Below are positions 33,609 through 46,537 of a DNA stretch of 64,000 bases, one piece after another. The position numbers and the translations under genes were made by a program. Position 1 is the first letter of the stretch; each line of letters opens with the position of its first letter. This DNA is from Bidens hawaiensis (Eukaryota; Streptophyta; Magnoliopsida; Asterales; Asteraceae): positions 186,001 to 250,000 of the forward strand of contig JAIQDT010001934.1 in the NCBI GenBank assembly GCA_021521415.1, read 5' to 3'. Under the pieces are notes generated by a model. It was not told the DNA's origin and did not search any database. It worked only from the letters and a program-made list of their open reading frames with translations.

Positions 33609-33903
33609 GAGATTGCTCGTCTAAAGAAATTAAGAAGCCTTGTTCTATCTCAGTTGGCTTCACCTGAAAAATCCCGATTGAAATCTCCCACTTGATGCAG
33701 TTGACTTTGTTAGATCTATCATGGAATCCATTAAAGCTTCAATGCCCTTGCTTTGAGGATTTGCTGCAAAAGTTGACTAGTCTTGAACAACTGCATCTCT
33801 TAGGTGTAGGCATTGACAACAGTTCATTCATGCCTCCTTTCTTGTCTAAGTTTTCTTCTTTGAAGTCAATTGATCTACAAGGTTATCGGCTTTCTTTTTA
33901 ATC
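33609..33903 (+). pseudogene. Receptor-like protein LRR fragment
   Basis: It corresponds to about 28,880-29,155 of the receptor-like protein gene (HEIARLKKLRSL, LLDLSWNPLKL, PPFLSKFSSLKSIDLQGYRL) with several changes and frame breaks near 33,650-33,690. About 290 bp only. It directly abuts the P450 relic and shows a second RLP copy once existed. Confidence 0.8.
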
Positions 33904-34238
33904 CAATACATGTAGTATATTAATCACTCGTCATCAATAAGTACAAGGGACGTGATGTAATTAGTTGAAAGTATGTTTAAGTATGTATAAAGTCTTGGGG
34001 TTAGAGTGTCCATATGTAAAGTTTGCAACTTGCAAAACACGTGTATGTTGTTTTGTGGTTCTTGAAAGGTTGCAACCCTAATCATCATGTCTTTTGGTGA
34101 TCTATAAATATATAGGGGCTGCATCAGAACGTTTAGATCATTCAATCTAAGTTCAAGTTATCAATAAAGATTGTTGATCATATCTTATTGTTCATCATAT
34201 TTCTTTATTAATTCAATATCAAAGATCAAGTTTGGGCC
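33904..34238 (+). other. Possible solo LTR or LTR fragment
   Basis: The stretch has a TATA box (CTATAAATATATAGG, about 34,102-34,116), AATAAAGAT about 50 bp later, and a TG-rich start near 33,953, as in short copia LTRs. No PBS or target duplication was confirmed. It immediately precedes the start of the duplicated block at 34,239. Confidence 0.3.
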
Positions 34239-34943
34239 AACAATATAGACAACAAATTGGTTGAGTTTCCTAAACAAAGAAGTAAGTTATTTCATGTTAG
34301 AGAGTGAACTTGGGATGCAACCGGAGAAATAACATGCTATCCGGGCAAATGCCTTAAAGAAATTTAAGCTTGGTAAATTAAAATTTGTTTATGGATATTG
34401 ATCTACAACATGTATAACGAAAATTGAAGGTATGGCGGTCCAAAAGTAAAAAACTAACACAGCTCCCTAACCTGCTAAGATCAAAGAAAACATGACTAGT
34501 TAGTCTCACCGCAGAAAGGGGTCTACTGCGATCAACCGGAGTGAGAATCAGTTATATTATACAAGAGGTTATAAGAGGGTAAGTATGGAGATGGAGTAGA
34601 GAGATATAGGATAAGTGTGAATGAATGTTACCGTTGGGTGAAGTCCTCTTTTTATAGGCATTGAGAAGCTTTTTTGGGAAGCATAAGCTTCTTAAAAGGA
34701 AATGGTCAACTCCTCTTTTAACACATGCAGACAAGTAATACCATTTCAGAGTAACTTGTTTTCTGCTTTTGTCCTGCCATGTCGACATCTATAATTTATG
34801 GTATGTTTCAGCTTTATATCATAACAGAGATGACTTTTATGAGGTTTACTGTAGCGAGGAGCTTCCATGGTCAATCTAGAAGCTTTGGTGAGGAAGCTTT
34901 GAGCTTCTTTGTCTAACAACTTGTGATTGTTGCTTCTTAACTT
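34239..34943 (-). repeat. LTR-like fragment, unit 2
   Basis: The counterpart of 1-728, with the same TATA-like box at 34,648-34,656 on the minus strand. No paired LTR is seen. Confidence 0.35.
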
Positions 34944-37342
34944 CTAGGTTTCCCTGGGTGAGTAAGGGTATCCACGTCATCAATCATGAATCCGACAACC
35001 TTCCAAAGAGCCAAACGAGCCTCAAAGACATCAACAATCTTACACCAATTGCTTATTTTATTCATATTCGCTCCCACTAAAATACCCAAATACTCAAACG
35101 GAGACAACCCCGACTTGAAGCCCATCATAGAAGCCATCTCCCCCAATTCATTTCCACTCGTACCGAGCCCAAAAAGGTTGGACTTATGAATATTAGCCTT
35201 AAGGCCAGAACACGCATGAAAACACCTCAATATCCTCACCATATTAGCCACATTGAGACGAGACCATTCACCCCAAATTAGGGCATCATCAGCATAAAAT
35301 AAGTGCGAAACAACTGGACCATCCTTTGCCAAAGTTAACCCTTTGAATTCCCCTTCTTCAATGGCCTTATAGATCTTGCACGAAAGCGCCTCCATAACAA
35401 CCAAAAATAAAAATTAAGATAGAGGATCCCCTTGACGCAGCCCCTTTTCACTTTGGAATTTAGAAGTAGGCGAACCGTTAACAAGAATGGCCGATCTTGC
35501 CTAATGTAAGACACCTATTATCTAATTACACCACCTCTCAGGAAAGCCTATCTGCTGCAGAATAGAGATCAAGAAACCCCAATTTACATTGTCGCATGCT
35601 TTCTCAAAATCTACCTTCAACAAAAAAATCCTTTTTATCTTTCTTCTTGACATAATCTCATTAATTAATAAGGGCCGGTCTAAGATAAAGCGCCCGCTCA
35701 GAAAGCCCAACTAAGTATCAGAAATAATTGAATCCATAACCTTCTTCAAACGAGCCTCTAAGACCTTCGAGATCACTTTACTAATAATACCAACCAAAGT
35801 GATAGGTCTGTAATCTTTCAGGCTGACCGATTTCTTACATTTTGGGATGAGAGTAATAAAGGCAGAACTGCAACCTCTATTAATCACACCTGTATCAAAA
35901 AATTCTGTGAAAATACCAGAGAAATCCTCTTCAAAAAAACTCCAAAACCTGCGAATAAAATTAAAATTAAACCCATCGGGACTAGGAGCTTTATCTGCAC
36001 CACAAGAAAACACTGCCTCCTTTATTTCCTCCTTAGAGAAAGGTTGAATAAGGTCGTCTACAAAGTCCAAAGGAGCCTTCTTAATGTTATCACAACGAAG
36101 AGTAGGTCTAACACGAAGAGCTTATGAGAAATGCTCCCTGAAGAACTTGAGAATCTCCCGTTTGACTAAGCTAGGCTTAAAACCCAAACACCATCCACCA
36201 AAATCCCCTGAATAGCATTAACAACCTTCCTACCATTAATCACACCATGAAAATAGCTGTGTTGTCATCCCCATGCATAACCCAACGAACACGAGACCGT
36301 TGTTTCAAATATTTCAATCTATGTAGTTCCAACTCTTCCAACCCATTTTTACACTCAGCCCAGACCCATTCCTCTTCCTCAACCAGATCTCTGTGTTCCA
36401 TAGTAGCTTCAAGACTCTCTAACTCCACCTTCAAAGTGCATGACTCTTCTCCTTCAGTGACGTCCTGTTTAGCCTTCCAATTCCGAACTAAATTCCTAAG
36501 AAACCGAAACTTGTTAGATAAAGTAACATCACGAGAACCCACTGACTGATAACGATCCAAAGCATTCACCAGCATCTCCTCACATCCATCCCTATCGAGC
36601 CAAGAATTGAACCATCGAAAAGGTCTCGCACCAAAATTTTTATTAACCAAAGACAAAAGAATCGGGCAGTGATCTGAAAGGTTCCTAGGAAGTGCTCGAC
36701 AACAAGCCTCAGCCCATCTGCTAAAAAAATATCCACACACAAGAAATCTATCCAGTTTACTCATTTTACATTTATTCCCCGCGCCTGTCAAAAAAGTGAA
36801 TCTTTTACCCTTCATCCCGTACTCCATGAGACAAGCTTCATCAATAAAAGAATTAAAATCCGAAGCACCCGACTGATTGAATTTCGAATTTCTTTTTTCA
36901 TCTTCATTTCGAACAGCATTAAAGTCACCACAAAGGCACCAAAGGCCTTCCCTACCCCTCATAACAGATAGTAAAGCACTCCAAAGAATACATTTATCCA
37001 CCGTTTTTTAGGAGCATAAATATTAAGAAAATTTAACTTGGTGTCATCTTCTTTAAGGCGACCAAACACAAGCATGAAGTTCTGATATTTAACAGAGCAA
37101 TCTTTCAAAACAACACTAGGGTCCCACACCATCAACAAACCCAGATCTGCCTAATGAGTCAACACCTTCCCATTCAAATTTTTTCTACCCCAAAATCGAT
37201 TAGGTTTAAAATTATTAACATGACTACACAAAGTCTCCTGCAATGCAATAACAGACACACCATTTTCCTCCTTTAACTTTTTAACCCAATTATCTTTCCC
37301 AACAACCCCAACACCTTTAGTATTTAAGGATAAAATATTCAT
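34944..37342 (-). pseudogene. LINE ORF2 remnant, unit 2
   Basis: Endonuclease at 37,151-37,342 and 36,240-37,001 (GDFNAV, SDHCPI). RT at 35,711-36,070 (KAPSPDGF), 35,522-35,710 (KVDFEKA) and 34,937-35,404, where the palm motif YADD is intact, unlike the frameshifted unit 1 copy. A base lost near 36,254 shifts the frame in the GDDNTAxF linker. A stop separates the two RT frames in both units at the same site. Confidence 0.88.
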
Positions 37343-37634
37343 TCCAAACCTGCTTGTACACCTTCCTTAACAATATTCTCCTTAATGAAATCTTCACAGA
37401 CCTCAACTTGAGCGCCTAGCTTAACACCCACTACAATTGTCGCTTGTGTCTCCGCCTCAATGACACTCTCTGCATTAAAATCACTGTTACCCGAGGATAA
37501 AGGAAACCCCTTTCCGACCGAAGACCGACCCTCCTCTTCCTCTGTTCCCAAAGCATGCCCCTCATCATAATCCTCTGAGCTCCACCATCATAATCCTCTT
37601 GAATTTGAATCCCTTCCTCATTAAGCCCAAGAAG

Positions 37635-38761
37635 TTAATCTAGTCCAAAAGGGTCAACACCTTTGGGCTTTTTCCCTATCTTATTCTTTTCTAAGCTACT
37701 AGAGTAGCTTGGGCTGGGTCGGCCCACACCTGAGAAAACCTGTTTCTTTTTACGTTTGTTCACATTGCAAATTAAGTCTTCTAGAAACTCATGAACCTCC
37801 ACTTTATCAAAATCAAATTTGTCTCCGAAAATAAAAACCTCCTCATTAATACCTTCCTTTAAATTCCCAACAATTACGGAAGGGTCAATATTCTGCATTA
37901 AAGAGCCTTCCGTTTCCGGACTAACGGAACCGTTACCCTTCTGGCCGGCCACGTCAGCTTCGACACCATCCTCCGGATCATCACCGTCGCCACCTTTGAT
38001 TCCACCCTCAGCCTCTGCTACACAATTATCAACATCCAGTCCCTCGCCGTCAACCTCCTCCGACACGTCCCAGTCTCCCTCTCCTCCGACACCCAAACCT
38101 GAAAACTCTTGTCGCGCCATTGAAGTATAATCTACTCTGCCATCCGCTTAACATCGCCTGTTAACACTCCAATGTACTCATAAGATAGGTCCGAATCATC
38201 CCAAACACCTCACTCACCTTGTCTATAACTTCACTTGCAAGCAATTGAAGAGGTAACCCCTGTAACTTTAGCCATGCAAGACGTTCATAACCCAAAGTCT
38301 GGCCCTCCCAAACATAGACAGACATTAATTTCCCAATAATCTCTTTGGACGCTTCAAACGCTGTTGCTGCCGAGTCCTTTTCCTCATAGGATATCATCAC
38401 CATCATACAACCTAAATATTGAACCTTACCTTCGACATGATGCAATTCCTTTTGAATGATTTTGATGTTTTTAAGGTGTCCAAATCAATCATCTTCGCAA
38501 TAAGGCTCTCCCATGTAGACTCTTATACGCATTAACCCGGTCCTCAACAACAACCACCCGGTACTTCCTGACAGAATCAAGCCTTCCGGTGAGCGCCTCC
38601 TTAAAGGATCTTCCATCCAAATTGAACATTGTAGTCATACCCTTATCGGAAGAAAAATCTGTCCCATCTTTCTTTTTAGAACCACCGTGTGTGTCATTGG
38701 TAGCCTTGTAACCAATGTTAATTTCACCATATTCCAATGTGAACCTTGCTACATTTGCTCT
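37635..38761 (-). pseudogene. LINE ORF1 remnant, C-terminal part, unit 2
   Basis: Readings at 37,635-38,120 (acidic linker), 38,161-38,445 and 38,489-38,761 match unit 1. At 38,761 the LINE reading stops at the CACTA insertion; it resumes beyond 46,537 on the far side. Confidence 0.8.
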
Positions 38762-39327
38762 TAACACTACAAATAAAAAGCCATTTAGCGATTTGTGATT
38801 TAAAGCTAACACTATTAGGATGAAGAATATGTAGCTTAATTAGGATGTGTCGAACCTGTTGAATCAATTAGGATAACGAGACCATTGTGAGACTAAATTA
38901 GATTGTGAGGGTCGTCGAATGCCTTACCAATTGATCATGAGAGGACTTCACTGATTCCGGAAAGAAGAGGTCGTTGAAAAAAACTTTGGCGGCTCGGGAT
39001 TAGGGTTTCTCGAGACATAAGAATGACTTCATCAACTAGTATTCAACTGGGTGATTTACAAAGGAGCGGGACATCAATAATTTTTTGGAGAAACAACGAG
39101 GGAAATTTGCAAATTCGAGCGGATATATTCAAACTCGGGTGAAAATATTTTATACTGAATTTTCGAAGGAGATAAATTTTTAATTTTAAAATTTCGTCTT
39201 TACTCGTTGGCTTATGTTTTATGATCAAAATAACTAGACTTTACTCATCAATTATCACTAACATTTAGTTATCAGAATCATATTTATTTGGATATAAAAT
39301 GATTTTGAAAATTACTTTAAATATTTC

Positions 39328-41648
39328 TGTGACAATCGTCAATTTCAGGTTAACCCCGTTAACTCAACTCCGTCAATTCAAACTTTAAGATCGTTGAATC
39401 TATAACGCACACTTCATTACATTTAAACTAGGGTTTAAATGACGCTTAACACTTACTACATGTGTAGTCTTTCGGGATTTGCACCGAAACGCAAACGAGT
39501 TGACGCGAACGATTGATAAATAAACGACAAACGTCAAAACACTAATTATGTGATAATTATGTGTTAGGTATATGTGTGTTACTTGATTGTTATGTGGAAT
39601 GTTAAACAAGAAACAAGAACCAACTAGTTTAGGCTAGAGATGTAACACTTGAAGGATTAGGGACTAGAGTGTAACTTGTATTATTATAAATATAACCTTA
39701 ACACTAAACCCTAAATTATTTTCTAAACACAAGACCCGATCGGCCTCCCTCCTTTGTTCTCCACGGCTGCCGTCCACAAGAACACACACATATACACATC
39801 AAATCAAGTGATTAATCCAAGAACTAGGTGCTAGGAAGGTATAATTGATCATCCTTTACCTTCTTGTTGTTTAATTTTGATGTTTAATGGGTTAAGTACA
39901 AACCCTAGGCAGCCGATTTTGTTCATGTATATGGTTAATATGATTGTTGTTATTTGGATAATGAATTGATAACTAGATTGATGTTGTTGCATGATTCATT
40001 GTTGTCTTTGATTTGAGTTAAAACACAAACCCTAATCTTGTATGTATGGTGTAATTGAGATGCATGGATAGTAGTATTAGTGTCTAGCATGTTATATGAT
40101 TTATTTGTGATCCATGGCTAGTGAAATTGTTAAGTTTTGATGTGAACAGAATCTGGGCAGAATGTGTATACGATGTTTAAATGACTGTAACGAAGTGTAA
40201 ACGTGAAAATTGGTTGATATTGTGGGTACTGCAGTAAACTAGGTTGAGTCTAGTTTCCATGAAGTATAAGTTTGTAATTTTTGGACAAGTAGAAGTGTAC
40301 TTTTATTATTTTACAAAAACGTGGTGCAAAGCTGAGCTGTTAGACCTGCTGTTATGTTAAGTTGTAAATGTTATATCTCATGAACCACGAGGCCAATTGG
40401 GTTGGTTCCACTTCTGGAAGTTGACTCATTGAGTTAGGAACCAAACCCAAGTTGTCTTGCATTTATTGGATTTTTCGTTTAACGGGAATTGCAAATAACA
40501 TCCTGTTGCGCATGAATCTGACTGATATGAGTTTGCTGTAATGTTTTGGTCATTATAAGAAAAATATGTGGAATAAAAATAATATAAAATATGTTCTGGA
40601 AACCTAAGATATGTATGCTTCTTTGGTGATTTTTGGTGAATTAATTGAGACGTTATGATCGGTGAAATAGTACAATCTTTCAAGTAGAAATTCTGTCATA
40701 ATGAAACTAACTGCTGAGTTGTGTAAAAATGCATGAAATATGATAGTTTTTATATATTTGTTATGTTTTGACCAAAATACCCTTGCGGGGAATAGTTGCT
40801 AATTGATTGCCATGAATTGACCAAATTGCCCTTATGGGGAATAATGGTTAGTTAATTTTGTTTGTTGACCAAAATGCCCTTACGGGGATAATTGCTAGTA
40901 AAGTATGTTATTAGTACGTGACACGAAAGTAATTGCTCACTCATGTATCGTATCACAATTGTACTTGTTTAAGTCACACACAATTCACAAACGAAACACG
41001 AAATCTGTTACGTGCATAGGTATTATGTGCCGAGTCTAGAGACTCGTTAAACGTACCGATACTTAGAAAATCTCTTTGTTATTTAGAACGCTAGAGAGTT
41101 TCTACGACGCGCATCACTTGGTGATCTATATCGGGATATTCTTCGCAAACAGTGAGTTTCACTTACCCCGCTCTTTGAACTGTTTTCAAACGTTTTTCAC
41201 TTGGGGGAGATAACATACTCCGATAAACGCATTTTCTGAGATAAACGCATATTTAAGATTTTGTTATAAATTATATATCACTTGTAAAGGCTAAGCGGCA
41301 AACGTAACATTTGAAGTCCCACACATCGAACCGGTTAATATTTGGAATAGCGAGTCACTATTGAGTAGTACTACTGGGTTTGACAAACCCCACCCGACGC
41401 TAAGCTCAACTGGAGGTTGAGTGGGTGTAATTTTAACTAACACTTACCATGGTCTGGGTTGACCTGGTGATGGGCACTTGATAAACAGTCAGCTTCGGTC
41501 TCAAACCGCTTAGCGATACTTGTTGTATAGATTAGCTACCTATCGATATATAATTTGACGTAACACTATCTGGTAATGCCAAACACTTAAACGCCGTAAC
41601 GTGGTTACGCAACACTTAAACGCCGTAACGTGGAAACGCAACACTTAA
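39328..41648 (+). repeat. Chromovirus LTR fragment, left palindrome arm
   Basis: Matches the 5' LTR from its first base TGTGACAATCG up to the 29-bp minisatellite, so the last about 470 bp of the LTR are absent. No internal chromovirus sequence follows; the sequence turns back on itself. Confidence 0.95.
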
Positions 41649-41656
41649 TTTGGCGT

Positions 41657-43948
41657 TTAAGTGTTGCGTAACCACGTTACGGCGTTTAAGTGTTTTGCAT
41701 TACCAGATAGTGTTACGTCAAATTATATATCGATAGGTAGCTAATCTATACAACAAGTATCGCTAAGTGGTTCGAGACCGAAGCTGACTGTTTATCAAGT
41801 GCCCGTCACCAGGTCAACCCAGACCATGGTAAGTGTTAGCCAAAATTACACCCACTCAACCTCCAGTTGAGCTTAGCGTCGGGTGGGGTTTGTCAAACCC
41901 AGTAGTACTACTCAACAGTGACTCGCTATTCCAAATATTAACCGGTTCGATGTGTGGGACTTCAAATGTTACGTTTGCCGCTTAGCCTTTACAAGTGATA
42001 TATAATTTATAACAAAATCTTAAATATGCGTTTATCTCAGAAAATGCGTTTATCGGAGTATGTTATCTCCCCCAAGTGAAAAACGTTTGAAAACAGTTCA
42101 AAGAGCGGGGTAAGTGAAACTCACTGTTTACGAAGAATATCCCGATATAGATCACCAAGTGATACGAGTCGTAGAAACTCTCTAGCGTTCTAAATAACAA
42201 AGAGATTTTCTAAGTATCGGTACGTTTAACGAGTCTCTAGACTCGGCACATAATACCTATGCACGTAACAGATTTCGTGTTTCGTTTGTGAATTGTGTGT
42301 GACTTAAACAAGTACAATTGTGATACGATACATGAGTGAGCAATTACTTTCGTGTCACGTACTAATAACATACTTTACTAGCAATTATCCCCGTAAGGGC
42401 ATTTTGGTCAACAAACAAAATTAACTAACCATTATTCCCCATAAGGGCAATTTGGTCAATTCATGGCAATCAATTAGCAACTATTCCCCGCAAGGGTATT
42501 TTGGTCAAAACATAACAAATATATAAAAACTATCATATTTCATGCATTTTTACACAACTCAGCAGTTAGTTTCATTATGACAGAATTTCTACTTGAAAGA
42601 TTGTACTATTTCACCGATCATAACGTCTCAATTAATTCACCAAAAATCACCACAGAAGCATACATATCTTAGGTTTCCAGAACATATTTTATCTTATTTT
42701 TATTCCACATATTTTTCTTATAATGACCAAAACATTACAGCAAACTCATATCAGTCAGATTCATGCGCAACAGGATGTTATTTGCAATTCCCGTTAAACG
42801 AAAAATCCAATAAATGCAAGACCACTTGGGTTTGGTTCCTAACTCAATGAGTCAACTTCCAGAAGTGGAACCAACCCAATTGGCCTCGTGGTTCATGAGA
42901 TATAACATTTACAACTTAACCTAACAGCAGGTCTAACAGCTCAGCTTTGCACCACGTTTTTGTAAAATAATAAAAGTACACTTCTACTTGTCCAAAAATT
43001 ACAAACTTATACTTCATGGAAACTAGACTCAACCTAGTTTACTGCAGTACCCACAATCTCAACCAATTTTCACGTTTACACTTCGTTACAGTCATTTAAA
43101 CATCGTATACACATTCTGCCCAGATTCTGTTCACATCAAAACTTAACAATTTCACTAGCCATGGATCACAAATAAATCATATAACATGCTAGACACTAAT
43201 ACTACTATCCATGCATCTCAATTACACCATACATACAAGATTAGGGTTTGTGTTTTAACTCAAATCAAAGACAACAATGAATCATGCAACAACATCAATC
43301 TAGTTATCAATTCATTATCCAAATAACAACAATCATATTAACCATATACATGAACAAAATCGGCTGCCTAGGGTTTGTACTTAACCCATTAAACATCAAA
43401 ATTAAACAACAAGAAGGTAAAGGATGATCAATTATACCTTCCTAGCACCTAGTTCTTGGATTAATCACTTGATTTGATGTGTATATGTGTGTGTTCTTGT
43501 GGACGGCAGCCGTGGAGAACAAAGGAGGGAGGCCGATCGGGTCTTGTGTTTAGAAAATAATTTAGGGTTTAGTGTTAAGGTTATATTTATAATAATACAA
43601 GTTACACTCTAGTCCCTAATCCTTCAAGTGTTACATCTCTAGCCTAAACTAGTTGGTTCTTGTTTCTTGTTTAACATTCCACATAACAATCAAGTAACAC
43701 ACATATACCTAACACATAATTATCACATAATTAGTGTTTTGACGTTTGTCGTTTATTTATCAATCGTTCGCGTCAACTCGTTTGCGTTTCGGTGCAAATC
43801 CCGAAAGACTACACATGTAGTAAGTGTTAAGCGTCATTTAAACCCTAGTTTAAATGTAATGAAGTGTGCGTTATAGATTCAACGATCTTAAAGTTTGAAT
43901 TGACGGAGTTGAGTTAACGGGGTTAACCTGAAATTGACGATTGTCACA
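41657..43948 (-). repeat. Chromovirus LTR fragment, right palindrome arm
   Basis: The same LTR segment in reverse, ending GATTGTCACA at 43,948. At several sites it agrees with the unit 1 LTR where the left arm does not, but at two sites (about 42,130 and 42,165) the left arm agrees instead. Confidence 0.95.
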
Positions 43949-44488
43949 GAAATATTTAAAGTAATTTTCAAAATCATTTTATATCCAAATAAATATGATT
44001 CTGATAACTAAATGTTAGTGATAATTGATGAGTAAAGTCTAGTTATTTTGATCATAAAACATAAGCCAACGAGTAACGACGAAATTTTAAAATTAAAAAT
44101 TTATCTCCTTCGAAAATTCAGTATAAAATATTTTCACCCGAGTTTGAATATATCCGCTCGAATTTGCAAATTTCCCTCGTTGTTTCTCCAAAAAATTATT
44201 GATGTCCCGCTCCTTTGTAAATCACCCAGTTGAATACTAGTTGATGAAGTCATTCTTATGTCTCGAGAAACCCTAATCCCGAGCCGCCAAAGTTTTTTTC
44301 AACGACCTCTTCTTTCCGGAATCAGTGAAGTCCTCTCATGATCAATTGGTAAGGCATTCGACGACCCTCACAATCTAATTTAGTCTCACAATGGTCTCGT
44401 TATCCTAATTGATTCAACAGGTTCGACACATCCTAATTAAGCTACATATTCTTCATCCTAATATTGTTAGCTTTAAATCACAAATCGC

Positions 44489-46270
44489 CTTAACTTGACA
44501 GATTCACAACCCTAATCGAGTAATTGCTTGAAATCCTAAGACTGGAGTTCATGTTTTTTTACTAGTTTTGACTATGGTGATTTGATAACTGTATAATTTT
44601 ATTTTGTGTAGGCAAGAACTATTCATCCTGTAGTTTCTCATCTATGAAAAATTTTGTGGTGAGTTTTTGACTTTTAATTTAATTTATTTTTAGTTTGACA
44701 TATTTTTTTTAATAATGCACATGCTGTATAAATCATATTATGTGCCTTTGTTTTTTGGTTGCTGCATTGAGACAGTTTATGGTGGTGGTCGAAAGGATCA
44801 TTAGATGAAAATAATGCATGCTCCATTACAATAAATCAAGGTTAGAACCAAATTAGTTATGCCATATAATAGTCATTCTCTTCATACTATTTACTGCATC
44901 TGGCCTCATGATAATTGCAAGAATCTTTTTCTTAAACACTGGTTCGACAATTCAGGGTTTGTCCATGTAATAATTTTTTAGTAACATGATTTGTGTGACC
45001 CTTTTTTTAAAGGTTTTATCGTTTTACACTTAAATTTACTTAATGGTGTGAAGAAAATAAACACAAACGTTCCCTTTTGGGTTTGGTTCATTCGATTAAC
45101 ATTGGTTATTTTGGTTTCATGCGCACCACTATGTCAACGTATATGTTTAAAAAGTAGTAAAATATATAATTCTTGTATATTTGTTTTGTAAGGATGAAGG
45201 CCCACATAGTCTTTTAGCAAAGAGCTTGGCCTATCAAAGAACGAGATGAGAAAACTTCTTTTCACTGTAGCTCATCGGTTTTAGGTGTACGAAATGTGTT
45301 TTAAAACATTTTAATAAATTTTGGTGTTTGTGATAATGAAATTTTAATTATTTTTTCTATTGCTTAGTTGCTTTTGATGGTGTTACGGAGATTTTAGTGT
45401 GAGCAAGCTGAAGTCTTCTAGAGGCTATTATGAATATGATCCTCAAAGTGTGGCAAAATGACAAACATTAATCTTCAACGTAAGGCGTCATGAATATTTC
45501 TCGGCTCTAGTAATCTGTGTGACAAGCCCGCTAGAGAAAGTTCAAGGTTTGTAAATGTATGAGTTAATGGTTTCTCAACAATTTTATTTATGTATTATGT
45601 GTTAATTGTCATTGTAGTAATACTTCAAATCCTAAACCAAAGTGCATTTAGAAGGTTTACATGCTGAGTTTTACTTTGGGCGCCTTTATCTAAATATACG
45701 AGTTAGTTATTGTTCTATATAATTTTGGTGATGCTAATTTTTAATATTTGATTTTGCTCAATTTGATGCTTATGTGAAGAGTTTTTGAAAATACAGGAGA
45801 TGATCTTACTCTAGGAATTATCTTACCGTAAGCTACATTGTATTGAATTTATTTTGTGAACATAGAATTATATAATCCAGATTGATAGGAAACAATGGAA
45901 GGTGGTAGAGATGGTGTTGCAACCCTTGTAAGAAGGGACTCGGTTAAGACAAGTGCTAAACATGCTGATGAACCTGGGGATGCCTTCTACTTTTCTAGGG
46001 AGAACAAGTGACAAAGTAACAATATATGACTGACTAGAAACCACATTGGAAGCGATGAGTGCTTTGCTAGTTAATCTTGCAACATTTGTTCGTTTTGTGT
46101 TTATATGTTTGATAACTTAGTTTGACACTTATTGGAAATTGTTTGTAAACATTTGGAATAAGTTTAAGATGATTGAACTTTTAATTAAAGTAACAATATT
46201 TTGTTTTTACATTTTATGGTTTTATTCTTATTTTATACTATAAATGATTAATGGAAATTCTATCACTAAA
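44489..46270 (+). other. CACTA interior with exon-like pieces
   Basis: AT-rich with possible captured gene fragments. An ATG near 44,260 opens a 27-residue reading after an AAACCCTAATC stretch. A block at about 44,613-44,660 is flanked by TGTGTAG and GTGAGTTT like an internal exon. A 38-residue reading starts at 45,895 (MEGGRDGVATLVRRDS …) after a TATAATCCAG acceptor-like site. I recognise no protein family. It could equally be ordinary CACTA filler. Confidence 0.35.
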
Positions 46271-46537
46271 ATTAGTATGAAATTTACCTACAAATGATTA
46301 GTGACGCAAAATTTTTGCCACAAAATATATTTTTATTGGAAAAAAAAAGTGCCACTAAAAGCTTAAAAAGTTTGTGCGACACAACTAAAAAGTGCCTCTA
46401 AAAGGCTTTAGCGTCACCGCTTCTAATGACACTTTATTTGTCTGCCGCACATTCTTATTCGAGACTTTAGTGGCATTTTTTTGTTATTTAATGACACTTT
46501 TTGTATGTCACTATACGACATTTTTTTTGTAGTGTAA

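Larger units (their letters stand above)
34239..38761. repeat. Segmental duplication block L, unit 2 copy
   Basis: Same content and orientation as 1-4,549. It differs by scattered substitutions and by the single (not doubled) CCATTTCAGAGTAACTTGTT stretch at about 34,741-34,760. Confidence 0.9.
34944..38761 (-). mobile_element. Truncated LINE, unit 2 (3' portion)
   Basis: Same LINE as in unit 1, split by the CACTA element. This is the 3' portion; the 5' portion is at 46,538-46,887. The 3' end is lost at the same place as in unit 1, so the truncation predates the duplication. Confidence 0.9.
38788..44488. repeat. 5.7-kb near-perfect palindrome
   Basis: The left arm 38,788-41,648 and right arm 41,657-44,488 are inverted copies around an 8-bp centre. 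Each arm is about 540 bp of CACTA interior plus about 2.3 kb of the chromovirus LTR. The outer ends mirror exactly (coordinate sum 83,276 at both the arm ends and the LTR starts). The left arm has one more 29-bp minisatellite unit at the centre. Arms differ by roughly a dozen substitutions (for example near 40,221, 40,577 and 41,434). Confidence 0.95.
38765..46534 (+). mobile_element. Complete CACTA element with internal palindrome
   Basis: 7,770 bp, starting CACTACAAATAAAA and ending (reverse) CACTACAAAAAAAA. The 3-bp duplication TAA lies at 38,762-38,764 and 46,535-46,537, the hallmark of CACTA/EnSpm. Subterminal repeats of TTTTAGTGGCA type lie in the right 260 bp. The left 24 bp are followed at once by a 5.7-kb inverted duplication (38,788-44,488) of CACTA interior plus chromovirus LTR. 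No transposase is recognised; the interior 44,489-46,270 has exon-like pieces. It sits inside LINE ORF1. Confidence 0.88.

Noticed and set aside
39043..44233. Mirrored short ORFs (61, 69 and 85 aa) at 39,043-40,683 and 42,593-44,233
   Set aside because: They are the same LTR and flank sequence read from both palindrome arms, and match nothing known.
44991..45191. 66-aa hydrophobic frame in the CACTA interior
   Set aside because: AT-rich, low-complexity reading without a plausible splice context or homology I can name.
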